Of a DNA stretch of 7,815 bases, positions 1 through 6,264 are shown one piece after another. The position numbers and the translations under genes are program-made. The notes beneath the pieces are model-generated. The model searched no databases. It saw nothing but the letters and a program-made list of their open reading frames with translations, and was not told where the DNA came from. The stretch comes from Pseudomonadota bacterium (lineage in GTDB: Bacteria > Pseudomonadota > Alphaproteobacteria > UBA8366 > JADFVY01). Within the stretch, counting starts at the first letter, position 1, and each line of letters opens with the position of its first letter. Location: contig JADFVY010000040.1 of NCBI GenBank assembly GCA_015222795.1, positions 1 through 7,815 of the forward strand, written 5' to 3'.

Positions 1-647
1 CCAGCAAGGGTCGCCCCCAGCAAAATCGCGGCAGCCCGAGAGCGCTTGCCAGTGTCCAGCGCGTCCTTCGCCACGAATATAAACGGGTCCGGCGCCGGTA
101 CGGCGAACTCCCCGGCCGGCCTCGGCGCTTCGTCTATCGCAATATCGCGATACCGGTTGAGTCGTTCAACTACTTCCCCGGAAAGAGCGAGGTAATTGTC
201 GCCGACGGCGATGTTATGGCCGCCAAAAACAAACCGGTTGAGAAGCGCGATCAACCGCGAGCGCCCCGCGGGCCTTGAACCGCGGAACGAGACGGCGCGA
301 CCGATGAAAATGCTCATCGGATGCCAGCCGCTACGTAGTCGGAAAGCGGACACCTCTTCCCAACGCCAATGTTCCTCCCTGCCATTGCGGATGCGCGCCA
401 GCCCGGCTTCGTCAATCCGCAGGCCGTCCTCCACGCGTTGGCGCACGGCCAGCGGGAGCGCGACCTCCCAGACCAGCAGCGCCATCAGTAGCGGCGCCAA
501 GATCGACACGGATATGTCGCGCGGTATATCGAGATTTACCGAAATGATCGCGCCGGCGCCCAGCGCCACCATTGCCGCAAGCCCCGTCGACAGGGCGACG
601 CGCACCCAGAAAGCCTGGGCGTCGAACGGATAAAATATTTTTGGCAT
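1..647 (-). CDS. Membrane protein with two N-terminal helices and a probable PH-like domain (3' end outside window)
   Basis: The reading frame opens at ATG 647-645 and stays open for 215 codons to the left edge, so the C-terminus is missing. A purine-rich Shine-Dalgarno (GGGAAGG) precedes the ATG by about 8 nt. The protein starts MPKIFYPFDAQAF and has two hydrophobic segments, about residues 14-37 and 45-68, joined by a short polar loop. A soluble stretch of about residues 72-170 follows, with alternating strand-like segments, a Trp-rich patch (HWRWEEV, 93-99) and a closing amphipathic helix (VVERLNRYRD, 159-168). That layout is typical of small bacterial PH-like domains anchored by a helical hairpin. 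A further hydrophobic segment seems to begin near residue 204. The family is inferred from architecture only; I do not recognise the protein and assign no function. It is separated by 110 nt from zapE and may have its own promoter. Confidence 0.75.
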   Translation of the reverse strand, partial: MPKIFYPFDAQAFWVRVALSTGLAAMVALGAGAIISVNLDIPRDISVSILAPLLMALLVWEVALPLAVRQRVEDGLRIDEAGLARIRNGREEHWRWEEVSAFRLRSGWHPMSIFIGRAVSFRGSRPAGRSRLIALLNRFVFGGHNIAVGDNYLALSGEVVERLNRYRDIAIDEAPRPAGEFAVPAPDPFIFVAKDALDTGKRSRAAAILLGATLA

Positions 648-748
648 GGCGGCACCCTTCCCGACGCGTTGGACGGCACGCGAGTCGGCGCGCCGCGCTT
701 CCCCAAGGTTGCGATATTCGGACTAAGGTTTCGTTAAAGGCGTGATTT

Positions 749-765
749 AAGGCTAATTCAGCCTT
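749..765 (-). other. Inverted repeat overlapping the zapE stop codon
   Basis: A 6-bp perfect inverted repeat (AAGGCT / AGCCTT) with a 5-nt spacer contains the zapE stop codon. Read on the minus strand it would form a small hairpin, but A-rich sequence follows rather than a U-run, so it does not qualify as an intrinsic terminator. The rest of the 110-nt gap (648-757) shows no promoter I can defend. Confidence 0.3.
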
Positions 766-1879
766 GCCGGCCCTCATCTGCCCACGCCGCAGAACGCATC
801 TCGGCCAGGCGGCTGGAAGTGCGTTTGTATTCTCCGGCGTGGGTTTTTCCCTTCACCAGACCCTCGGGCGCGGCCTCGGCGCTGGCGGCGAGGCGGGTGT
901 GGTTTTCATAGAGGGCGTCGATCAGGGTGATGAAACGGCGGGTTTCGTTGCGCATGGTCTCGTCCATGATCGGCACGCCGTCGATCAGGACCATGCGGTA
1001 ATGGCGGGCGATGGTCAGGTAATCCTCGGCCCCCAGGGCGGCGCGGCAGAGATCGTCGAAATGGAACCGGGCGATCCCGCGCGCGGCGGCCGGCACCTTC
1101 ACGGCACGCGACTTGACGGTCAGCTCCTCCGGAACGGCCCCGACCCCGTCGGTGAGGTCGGCGAAGATGCCGTCGAGCGCCGCCGTCGCTTCGTTACCCA
1201 GTGGCGAATGCCAGACCTCACGGCCTTCCAGTCGCGCCTGGCGATAATCTTTTTGCGCCGACAATTCAAGGAGATCGAGCTTTTGCTTGATCACCCCTAT
1301 GAACGGCAGGAACAGCTCGCGCTGCAGTCCGCCCCTGTACAGATCGTCGGGGGCGGTGTTGGTGGTGCAGACTATCACCACGCCGCGTTCGAACAGGGCC
1401 TCGAACAGGCGGCCCAGGATCATCGCGTCGGCGATATCGCGGACCTCCAGCTCATCGAAACAGAGCAGCCAGACATTCTCGGCGATGGCGTCGGCCACCA
1501 GGTCGATCGGGTCCTCGCGATCGCCGGACTTCTTTTGCACCTTGCGCCAGCGATGCAGCGCCTCATGCACCTCGATCATGAACTGGTGAAAATGGACGCG
1601 GCGCTTGCGCGTCAGCGGCGCAGCCTCGATGAACAAATCCATCAGCATCGATTTGCCGCGCCCGACCGGGCCGTAAAGATAGAGACCCATCGGCGGGTCC
1701 TCACGCCGGCGGGCCAGGCCCAGCACGGCTTTCCAGCCGGATATGCCGCCGGCGGGCTCGTAATGCGTCAGCGCGCGGCAGAGCGATTGCAGTTTTTCCG
1801 CGGCCAGTTCCTGTATGGGGTCGGGCTGCAGCACGCCGTCCCGCACCAGTTGCCGGTATGCGAAAAGGGGCCCTTCCAT
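758..1879 (-). CDS. zapE: ZapE / AFG1-family ATPase
   Basis: This 373-residue P-loop ATPase is close to the length of E. coli ZapE. The frame is open further upstream, but that part overlaps the SDR gene; ATG 1879-1877 is chosen because a GAGGG Shine-Dalgarno lies 7 nt before it and family similarity begins there (MEGPLFAYRQLV). Motifs: Walker A GPVGRGKS at 70-77, Walker B LLCFDE at 138-143, a sensor-like TTN at 172-174, the family segment GLQRELFLPFI at 184-194, and a C-terminal block (YRMVLIDGVPIM, then FITLIDALYENHTRLAASA). Family knowledge: E. coli ZapE is a division-associated ATPase that binds FtsZ and matters under low oxygen, and mitochondrial AFG1 acts in quality control of respiratory-chain subunits. 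Cytoplasmic or inner-membrane-associated action is inferred. The FDE is followed by LEVRD where FQVTD is common, a mild variant that keeps the catalytic acidic pair. It is probably cotranscribed with the SDR 10 nt upstream. Confidence 0.95.
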   Translation of the reverse strand: MEGPLFAYRQLVRDGVLQPDPIQELAAEKLQSLCRALTHYEPAGGISGWKAVLGLARRREDPPMGLYLYGPVGRGKSMLMDLFIEAAPLTRKRRVHFHQFMIEVHEALHRWRKVQKKSGDREDPIDLVADAIAENVWLLCFDELEVRDIADAMILGRLFEALFERGVVIVCTTNTAPDDLYRGGLQRELFLPFIGVIKQKLDLLELSAQKDYRQARLEGREVWHSPLGNEATAALDGIFADLTDGVGAVPEELTVKSRAVKVPAAARGIARFHFDDLCRAALGAEDYLTIARHYRMVLIDGVPIMDETMRNETRRFITLIDALYENHTRLAASAEAAPEGLVKGKTHAGEYKRTSSRLAEMRSAAWADEGRQG

Positions 1880-1886
1880 CTTCGCG

Positions 1887-1891
1887 CCCTC
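1887..1891 (-). promoter_or_regulatory. Ribosome binding site of zapE, overlapping the SDR stop codon
   Basis: On the minus strand GAGGG runs into and out of the TGA stop of the SDR gene and sits 7 nt before the zapE ATG. It settles the zapE start against the longer upstream-open frame and points to translational coupling between the two genes. Confidence 0.7.
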
Positions 1892-2639
1892 AGCGGGCGC
1901 CGGAGATCTGCAGGATTTCGGCGGTAACATAGGATGAGACGTCGGACAGCAGCCAGACGATCCCCTCTGCGACCTCTTCGGGCGTGCCGGCGCGGCCCAT
2001 GGGAATAAGGTGCGCCTCTTTCTCCACGCGCCGCTCCAGGCCAGAGGAATGTTCGTGAATATCGGTGTCGATAATGCCCGGCGCCACCGCATTTACACGG
2101 ATGCCTTCCTTGACGACCTCCTTGGCCAGCCCGATGGTCAGCGCATCGACCGCGCCCTTCGCGGCCGCGTACCAGACGTAATAGTTTGGGCTTCCCAGCT
2201 TCGCGGCGATTGAGGAGACGTTAACGATGGCCCCGCCCTTTCCATCGTAGCGCGTCGACATCCGCCGCACCGCCGCGCGGCTGGCCCAGATCGTGCCATA
2301 GACACTGGCATCGATGCAGGTGCGGATGGTTTCCGCCGGTGCGCTGTCCAGGCGGTCGACCTTGCCGGTTATGCCGGCATTGTTGACCAGTGCCGTTAAC
2401 GTGCCAAGTTCCCTGTCCACGGCCTCGAACAGCTTTTCCGTCTCCGTCTCGCTGGCGGCATCGCATTTCACGGCGAGCCCGCGCTGGCCGGCGGCCTCGA
2501 TATCGCGGACCACGGTGGCTGCCGCAGCTTCGTTCGATAGATAGGAGATTGCAACGTCATAGCCCCGCTGCGCCAACATGCGTGCCGTGGCCGCGCCGAT
2601 GCCCCGGCTACCGCCGGTGACTATCGCGATTTCGCTCAT
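1890..2639 (-). CDS. Short-chain dehydrogenase/reductase, YgfF-like, with an atypical active-site tetrad
   Basis: This is a 249-residue classical SDR, a normal length. A Rossmann glycine motif TGGSRGIG lies at 8-15, the adenine-side Asp at 60, NNAG at 86-89, VNVSS with the probable catalytic Ser143 at 139-143, Tyr157-Ala-Ala-Ala-Lys161 as the YxxxK pair, and the nucleotide-binding RVNAVAPG at 181-188. The run of similarity (RRM, GGAIVNVSS, LGSPNYYV, GLAKEV, PMGRAG) resembles E. coli YgfF and the glucose-dehydrogenase-like SDRs. In YgfF the tetrad Asn sits in a TNVTG context; here the aligned residue is Ser112 (ASVYG). The family reduces or oxidises carbonyl/hydroxyl groups with NAD(P)(H); the substrate cannot be predicted. 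The start overlaps the stop of the upstream oxidoreductase as ATGA, with only a weak GGCGG-type Shine-Dalgarno, which suggests reinitiation. It most likely works in the same pathway as that neighbour. Confidence 0.93.
   Translation of the reverse strand: MSEIAIVTGGSRGIGAATARMLAQRGYDVAISYLSNEAAAATVVRDIEAAGQRGLAVKCDAASETETEKLFEAVDRELGTLTALVNNAGITGKVDRLDSAPAETIRTCIDASVYGTIWASRAAVRRMSTRYDGKGGAIVNVSSIAAKLGSPNYYVWYAAAKGAVDALTIGLAKEVVKEGIRVNAVAPGIIDTDIHEHSSGLERRVEKEAHLIPMGRAGTPEEVAEGIVWLLSDVSSYVTAEILQISGAR
2636..2639 (-). promoter_or_regulatory. ATGA start/stop overlap coupling the DRL-like gene to the SDR
   Basis: The minus-strand tetranucleotide ATGA holds the SDR start codon and the TGA stop of the oxidoreductase. 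This is a standard sign of translational coupling, so the two dehydrogenases are expected to be made together from one mRNA. Confidence 0.85.
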
Positions 2640-3994
2640 TCCGCCGCCCGCGCCGCCGGAGCGAACTCAGCCTCCATCTCGCGCCGGAACCGCACCGCAT
2701 GGGTCGTCTCGTCGATTTCAACATCCCGCCAGCGCACCGGCTGGCCCGCCGCAATCGGGTTTTTCAATTTCACGTCATGGGCCAAGCCCAGCGGCAGCCC
2801 ACCCAGCGCCATGCTGTCGGCGGCCGGCATCAGCTTGCCCCAGACCGTCGAACCGCCCTCGCCATCCAGCATCTCGCCTGCGGCAAGGGCGCGCTTGGCA
2901 GTGGCAACCACGTCGCCGCGCCAGCCGGTGGGGGCGCCCGTGGCCTCTCCGCGCAGGGCCGCGCTGGCGACCGATATGCCCAGCTCCAACCCGATCAGGT
3001 GCCAGGGCTTGTACATGGCGGTGTAGTGGCCCGTGTCGTCGGTAATCAGCCCGTATTCGGCAAAACATCGCGCCGCGTAATCGTCTCGGGCGGCGAAGGT
3101 CACGTAAACGCCCCAGCGCAAGTCGTTTGTCACGTCTGAGCCGTCGCGGTTCAGGCAGGAAATCACCTCCACCATGCCGCGGCGTTCCAGCAGGCCGCCA
3201 TCGGCCTTCGGTTTCAAAAGCTTCGCCAGTTCATGCGTGCCGACCGCCGGAAAAGTCAGGCCGTCACTGGGGCAATCCAGATCGCAGGCATTGGCGACGG
3301 CGGCCATTTCGATGCCCGATTTGGTGCCGTCCAGGAAGGAATTGAACATCTTGGGGTTCATGCCACCCTCGGCCGCGCGCTCAGGCGTGATGCCGTAATA
3401 GTCCCAGACCGTCTTGTCGGTGGAGGCATGATATTCCGGTAAGTATTTTGTGCCCTTGCCGGCCGCCACCACCTCGAAGCCACAAGTCCGCGCCCAATCC
3501 ACCTGCTCGGCGATCAGGGCCGGCTGGTCGCCATAGGCCAGCGAATAAACAATCCCGGCCTCGCGCGCGCGTTTCGCCAGCAGCGGGCCGGCCAGCGCGT
3601 CGGCCTCGACATTCACCATCACGATATGGCGCTGATATTTGCAGGCCAGTTCCACATGGCGAATGCCGGCGGCGGGGCTGCCCGTGGCGTCAATCACCAC
3701 GTCCAGCCCGTCGGCGGCGATCAGCGCCTCGGCATTATCCGTGACATGGGTGGAGCCCGATTTCAGCGCATCGGCGAAGGAAACTGCGGCATAGCGTTCC
3801 GGCTCCCAATCGATACGCCGCAGGTTTTCGCGGGCACGTTCGGGCGCCAGGTCGGCAATGCCGAGAATATGGAACCCGGCGACCCGGCGCGCCTGGCTCA
3901 GGAACATCGAGCCAAATTTGCCGCCGCCGATCAGCCCAACGCGGACCGGCCGACCCTCGGCCGCGCGTTCGGCCAGCATGCTGTGGAGATTCAT
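2636..3994 (-). CDS. NAD(P)-dependent oxidoreductase of the homoserine-dehydrogenase-like / DXR-like (DRL) family with C-terminal SAF-like region
   Basis: The protein has 452 residues from ATG 3994-3992. The same frame is open upstream to 4264, but that extension overlaps the methyltransferase gene and is Cys/Arg-rich junk; the chosen ATG has a GAGGGAG Shine-Dalgarno 10 nt upstream. An N-terminal Rossmann fold is clear: VRVGLIGGGKFG at 17-28 with the GxGxxG glycines at 23, 25 and 28, an acidic residue after strand two (Asp48), and DVVIDATGSPAAG at 98-110. The middle has VMVNVEADALAGP (125-137) and AAGKGTKYLPEYH (177-189), which resemble the catalytic domain described for Brucella DRL. The C-terminus (KNPIAAGQPVRWRDVEID, 411-428) looks like an SAF/beta-clip segment. 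Length and layout match the family. Some members convert 1-deoxy-D-xylulose 5-phosphate to methylerythritol phosphate, replacing canonical DXR, but the family is broad and many members are uncharacterised. The exact reaction is therefore open. It is coupled to the SDR. Confidence 0.88.
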   Translation of the reverse strand: MNLHSMLAERAAEGRPVRVGLIGGGKFGSMFLSQARRVAGFHILGIADLAPERARENLRRIDWEPERYAAVSFADALKSGSTHVTDNAEALIAADGLDVVIDATGSPAAGIRHVELACKYQRHIVMVNVEADALAGPLLAKRAREAGIVYSLAYGDQPALIAEQVDWARTCGFEVVAAGKGTKYLPEYHASTDKTVWDYYGITPERAAEGGMNPKMFNSFLDGTKSGIEMAAVANACDLDCPSDGLTFPAVGTHELAKLLKPKADGGLLERRGMVEVISCLNRDGSDVTNDLRWGVYVTFAARDDYAARCFAEYGLITDDTGHYTAMYKPWHLIGLELGISVASAALRGEATGAPTGWRGDVVATAKRALAAGEMLDGEGGSTVWGKLMPAADSMALGGLPLGLAHDVKLKNPIAAGQPVRWRDVEIDETTHAVRFRREMEAEFAPAARAAE

Positions 3995-4004
3995 GGTCTT
4001 GTTG

Positions 4005-4011
4005 CTCCCTC
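4005..4011 (-). promoter_or_regulatory. Ribosome binding site deciding the start of the DRL-like oxidoreductase
   Basis: GAGGGAG on the minus strand ends 10 nt before the ATG at 3994. It supports the 452-residue form over the longer open frame reaching 4264. Its 5' end overlaps an 11-nt palindrome (4010-4020, TCGAAATTCGA). Confidence 0.65.
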
Positions 4012-4049
4012 GAAATTCGACCGAGTCATTGCGTAACCGCCGCCACCGC

Positions 4050-4775
4050 TCACGGCAGGCGCAGCAGTACCGGCAGGATTTCCAGGTTTTGCAGCCAGCC
4101 GATGAAAGCGAACAGTGGCAAGGACAGGAAAAAGCCGGATGCGTCACGCGCCGCCAGATAAACGTTGCGCGGATAGCCCATCGGCTCGTCGGCCTCCCGC
4201 CACAGCTTGGCATCGGGAATCCAACGCGGCACGCGGGCGACGTAATCCCGGTAGATCTGGCCATGGCGCGCCGAAAGATGTTCTTCCTCGCGGGCCACGA
4301 TCATCCGATAATAGACGACGTAAATCGTCCCGATCACCAGGGCCGGCGTCACCATGCCGGTGCAGAATCCAATGCCGATCGCGCCGATGAAACTGAAGAC
4401 GTAAAGCGGATTACGTGTCGTCGAATAGGGGCCGAGATCGACAATAATGCGGGCCTTGTGTCCGCCAATATAGGCCGCCGACCAAGTGCGGCCCAGCACG
4501 CACAGGATAATCAGGAAATAGCCGGCCCAGCGTAGCGTCTGGGGCAACAGCCCGTCGGTCCCCCACATCGACTGCGTAACCAGCAACACGGCGGCAAACA
4601 GGATCGCGACGACGCGCGTTTCCTTGATGCGCGACTTGTGCATCGCCGGCAACGGTGCCGCCGGCTGTGATTCGCCTGGCGCGGCCGAGGATGAACTGGC
4701 GGCGGGTTTCTTCGGGCTTGCCGGCCTGGGGCGGGATGCCTGTTGGTTTTTGGGTTTTTTGGGTCTGCTGCTCAT
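4050..4775 (-). CDS. Integral-membrane methyltransferase, isoprenylcysteine carboxyl / phospholipid methyltransferase family
   Basis: The 241-residue protein has an N-terminal tail (about 1-45) rich in Ser, Pro, Ala and Lys, predicted disordered. Hydrophobic segments follow at about 55-71, 83-98, 124-158 (probably a helical pair) and 214-237. The family signature is clear: GPYSTTRNPLY at 115-125, then AREEEHLSARHG at 161-172, Tyr175, Tyr178 and VPRWIP at 182-187, the region that binds S-adenosylmethionine in ICMT/PEMT-like enzymes. The family methylates small or lipid acceptors at the membrane; bacterial members have diverse substrates and this one is unknown. ATG 4775-4773 is preceded by a GGGA element; a second Met at residue 45 would remove the tail but has no good Shine-Dalgarno, so the start is only moderately certain. 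The early codons include an A6 and an A5 tract. The gene is 70 nt after the PaiB-like gene and 55 nt before the DRL-like oxidoreductase. Confidence 0.88.
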   Translation of the reverse strand: MSSRPKKPKNQQASRPRPASPKKPAASSSSAAPGESQPAAPLPAMHKSRIKETRVVAILFAAVLLVTQSMWGTDGLLPQTLRWAGYFLIILCVLGRTWSAAYIGGHKARIIVDLGPYSTTRNPLYVFSFIGAIGIGFCTGMVTPALVIGTIYVVYYRMIVAREEEHLSARHGQIYRDYVARVPRWIPDAKLWREADEPMGYPRNVYLAARDASGFFLSLPLFAFIGWLQNLEILPVLLRLP

Positions 4776-4809
4776 TTTTATATTCCCAATCTGCTCGTCG
4801 GCAAGGCGA

Positions 4810-4828
4810 GCGGGAAACTAGTACCCGC
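4810..4828 (-). other. Weak inverted repeat in the gap between the PaiB-like gene and the methyltransferase
   Basis: A 5-bp GCGGG/CCCGC inverted repeat with a 9-nt spacer lies in the 70-nt gap 4776-4845. No T-run follows on the minus strand, so termination is not supported. A TTGACC (4844-4849) near the PaiB stop has only a poor -10 match about 20 nt downstream (TACTAG), too weak and too far for a confident promoter call. Confidence 0.2.
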
Positions 4829-4845
4829 AAGGCGCCGGCGCAAGG

Positions 4846-5451
4846 TCAATCGCCATCCAGCGCCGCGCGCATCAGGCGCGCAAGGTCGGCGTTTTCACCG
4901 TCTCCGGGCGCTTCGAACGCCGCGATCACGCGGTGGCGATCCTCGACGGGTCGGTTCTGGCTCAGCTTGAACTTGCCCTCGATCCGCTCGATCGGCATCT
5001 CGAATGCGACGATGCCGCGGCTCATGCGATCGGTGAAATCCGCGTCCTGACCGTCGAGAGACCATGCATCGCCTTCATACTCCCGGACCAACCGGTCCAG
5101 AAGCACGCGAACCTCACCCGCATCCTCGATCACGCGTGGCGCGCCGTAGACATGAACGGCGGCATAATTCCACGTCGGCACGGCCTGTTTCGATTCATAC
5201 CAGCGCGGCGAGACGTAGGCGTGCGGGCCGGAAAACACGGCGAGCATTTCTGTCTGCCCATCGATGGGCTTCCAGTGCGGATTGCCGCGCGCGAAATGCG
5301 ACAGCAACCGGTCGCCATCCAGCAGAAAGGGCAGGTGAGTGGCGAACGGCGACCCTTCCAACTCGCCAACCAGCAGGCCGAACGGATTGGCGCGGATCAG
5401 CGTATTTAGCGCCTCGCGGCCTTCAACGGAGAAATGTTTCGGGACATACAT
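4846..5451 (-). CDS. PaiB-family FMN-binding protein (FMN_bind_2)
   Basis: This 201-residue protein has the usual family length and motifs: MYVPKHF at 1-7, ATHLPFLLDGD at 37-47, SHFARGNPHW at 51-60, VFSGPHAYVSPRWYESK at 72-88, VPTWNYAAVHVYG at 91-103, and a C-terminal IERIEGKFKLSQNR at 154-167. These are the conserved blocks of the split-barrel flavin-binding fold. The family is named after B. subtilis PaiB, reported as a negative regulator of sporulation and protease genes, and is often annotated as an FMN-binding negative transcriptional regulator. No DNA-binding helix-turn-helix is visible here, so an enzymatic or flavin-related role is equally plausible. The gene starts 15 nt after the sdhB stop with no strong Shine-Dalgarno, suggesting cotranscription with the sdh genes. 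Cytoplasmic location is inferred from the lack of a signal peptide or membrane helix. Confidence 0.92.
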   Translation of the reverse strand: MYVPKHFSVEGREALNTLIRANPFGLLVGELEGSPFATHLPFLLDGDRLLSHFARGNPHWKPIDGQTEMLAVFSGPHAYVSPRWYESKQAVPTWNYAAVHVYGAPRVIEDAGEVRVLLDRLVREYEGDAWSLDGQDADFTDRMSRGIVAFEMPIERIEGKFKLSQNRPVEDRHRVIAAFEAPGDGENADLARLMRAALDGD

Positions 5452-5466
5452 CGACGCAGAATAGCC

Positions 5467-6246
5467 TCAGCCCTGGCGCTGCACCATAAGCTTCTTGATC
5501 TCGCCGATCGCCTGGGCCGGATTCAAGCCCTTGGGGCAGGTCTTCGAGCAGTTCATGATGGTGTGACAGCGATAGAGCCGGAACGGGTCTTCGAGCTGGT
5601 CCAGCCGCTCACCCACCCGCTCGTCGCGCGAATCCACAATCCAGCGATAAGCCTGCAGCAAAACGGCCGGGCCCAGATAACGGTCGCCGTTCCACCAGTA
5701 GCTGGGGCAGGACGTGGTGCAGGAAAAACACAGGATGCACTCGTAAAGCCCGTCCAGCTTCTTGCGGTCCGTCGGCGACTGCAGCCGCTCGCGCTCGGGC
5801 GGCGGGGTATCCGCCTTCAACCAGGGCTCGACCGAGGCCAGCTGCGCATAGGCCGTGTTCAGGTCGGGCACAAGGTCCTTCACCACATCCATGTGCGGCA
5901 AGGGATAAACCTTCACGTCGCCCTTCACCTCGTCGGTATATTTTGTGCAGGCCAGCGTATTGGTGCCGTCGATATTCATGGCGCAGGAACCGCAGACCCC
6001 CTCGCGGCAGGACCGCCGGAAGGTCAATGTCGGATCGATCTCGTTCTTTATTTTGTTCAGGGCATCCAGAACCATCGGGCCAACGCCATCGAGGTCAATC
6101 TCGTAAGAATCCACGCGCGGGTTCTCGTCATCGTCCGGCGACCAGCGATAAATGCGGAAGGTGCGAACGCGCGTCGCGCCCTCGGGCGCGGGCCAGGTCT
6201 TGCCGGCCCTGACCCTTGAATTTTTCGGCAGATTGAATTCGACCAT
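5467..6246 (-). CDS. sdhB: Succinate dehydrogenase iron-sulfur subunit
   Basis: SdhB passes electrons from the FAD of SdhA to ubiquinone in complex II, on the cytoplasmic face of the inner membrane. The 259-residue length is normal for alphaproteobacteria. All cluster ligands are present: [2Fe-2S] Cys80, 85, 88 and 100; [4Fe-4S] Cys170, 173, 176 and 237; [3Fe-4S] Cys180, 227 and 233. By alignment to E. coli SdhB from memory, the quinone-site residues Ser161, Trp164, His207 and Ile209 correspond to Ser182, Trp185, His228 and Ile230 here, so a normal ubiquinone site is expected. The ATG at 6246-6244 is 18 nt after the sdhA stop, with a weak GGGCG-type Shine-Dalgarno. It is cotranscribed with sdhA. 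No odd residue or frameshift was seen. Confidence 0.98.
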   Translation of the reverse strand: MVEFNLPKNSRVRAGKTWPAPEGATRVRTFRIYRWSPDDDENPRVDSYEIDLDGVGPMVLDALNKIKNEIDPTLTFRRSCREGVCGSCAMNIDGTNTLACTKYTDEVKGDVKVYPLPHMDVVKDLVPDLNTAYAQLASVEPWLKADTPPPERERLQSPTDRKKLDGLYECILCFSCTTSCPSYWWNGDRYLGPAVLLQAYRWIVDSRDERVGERLDQLEDPFRLYRCHTIMNCSKTCPKGLNPAQAIGEIKKLMVQRQG

Positions 6247-6264
6247 TCGCTTACGCCCGCACCG

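Noticed and set aside
196..633. 145-codon plus-strand open frame near the left end
   Set aside because: It is opposite the minus-strand membrane protein, is Ser/Arg/Ala/Pro-rich with no motif, and lacks support from a ribosome binding site.
412..777. 121-codon minus-strand open frame starting inside the zapE 3' end
   Set aside because: It is out of frame with the membrane protein that has a good Shine-Dalgarno, and its Gly/Arg-rich translation is typical of a shadow frame.
764..1927. 387-codon plus-strand open frame antisense to zapE
   Set aside because: It lies almost wholly opposite zapE, which carries intact Walker motifs. The product is a low-complexity shadow typical of GC-rich DNA with no recognisable domain.
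1880..2092. 71-residue N-terminal extension of zapE
   Set aside because: It overlaps the SDR gene out of frame, and family similarity together with the ribosome binding site starts at 1879.
3995..4264. 90-residue N-terminal extension of the DRL-like oxidoreductase
   Set aside because: It overlaps the methyltransferase coding region, is Cys/Arg/Trp-rich junk, and a strong Shine-Dalgarno supports the internal ATG at 3994.
4818..4849. Possible promoter for the methyltransferase (TTGACC and TACTAG)
   Set aside because: The spacing is about 20 nt and the -10 match is poor, so it is no better than chance.
5434..6219. 261-codon plus-strand open frame antisense to sdhB
   Set aside because: It mirrors sdhB, whose eleven cluster Cys residues are all in place. 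The antisense product shows no domain of its own.
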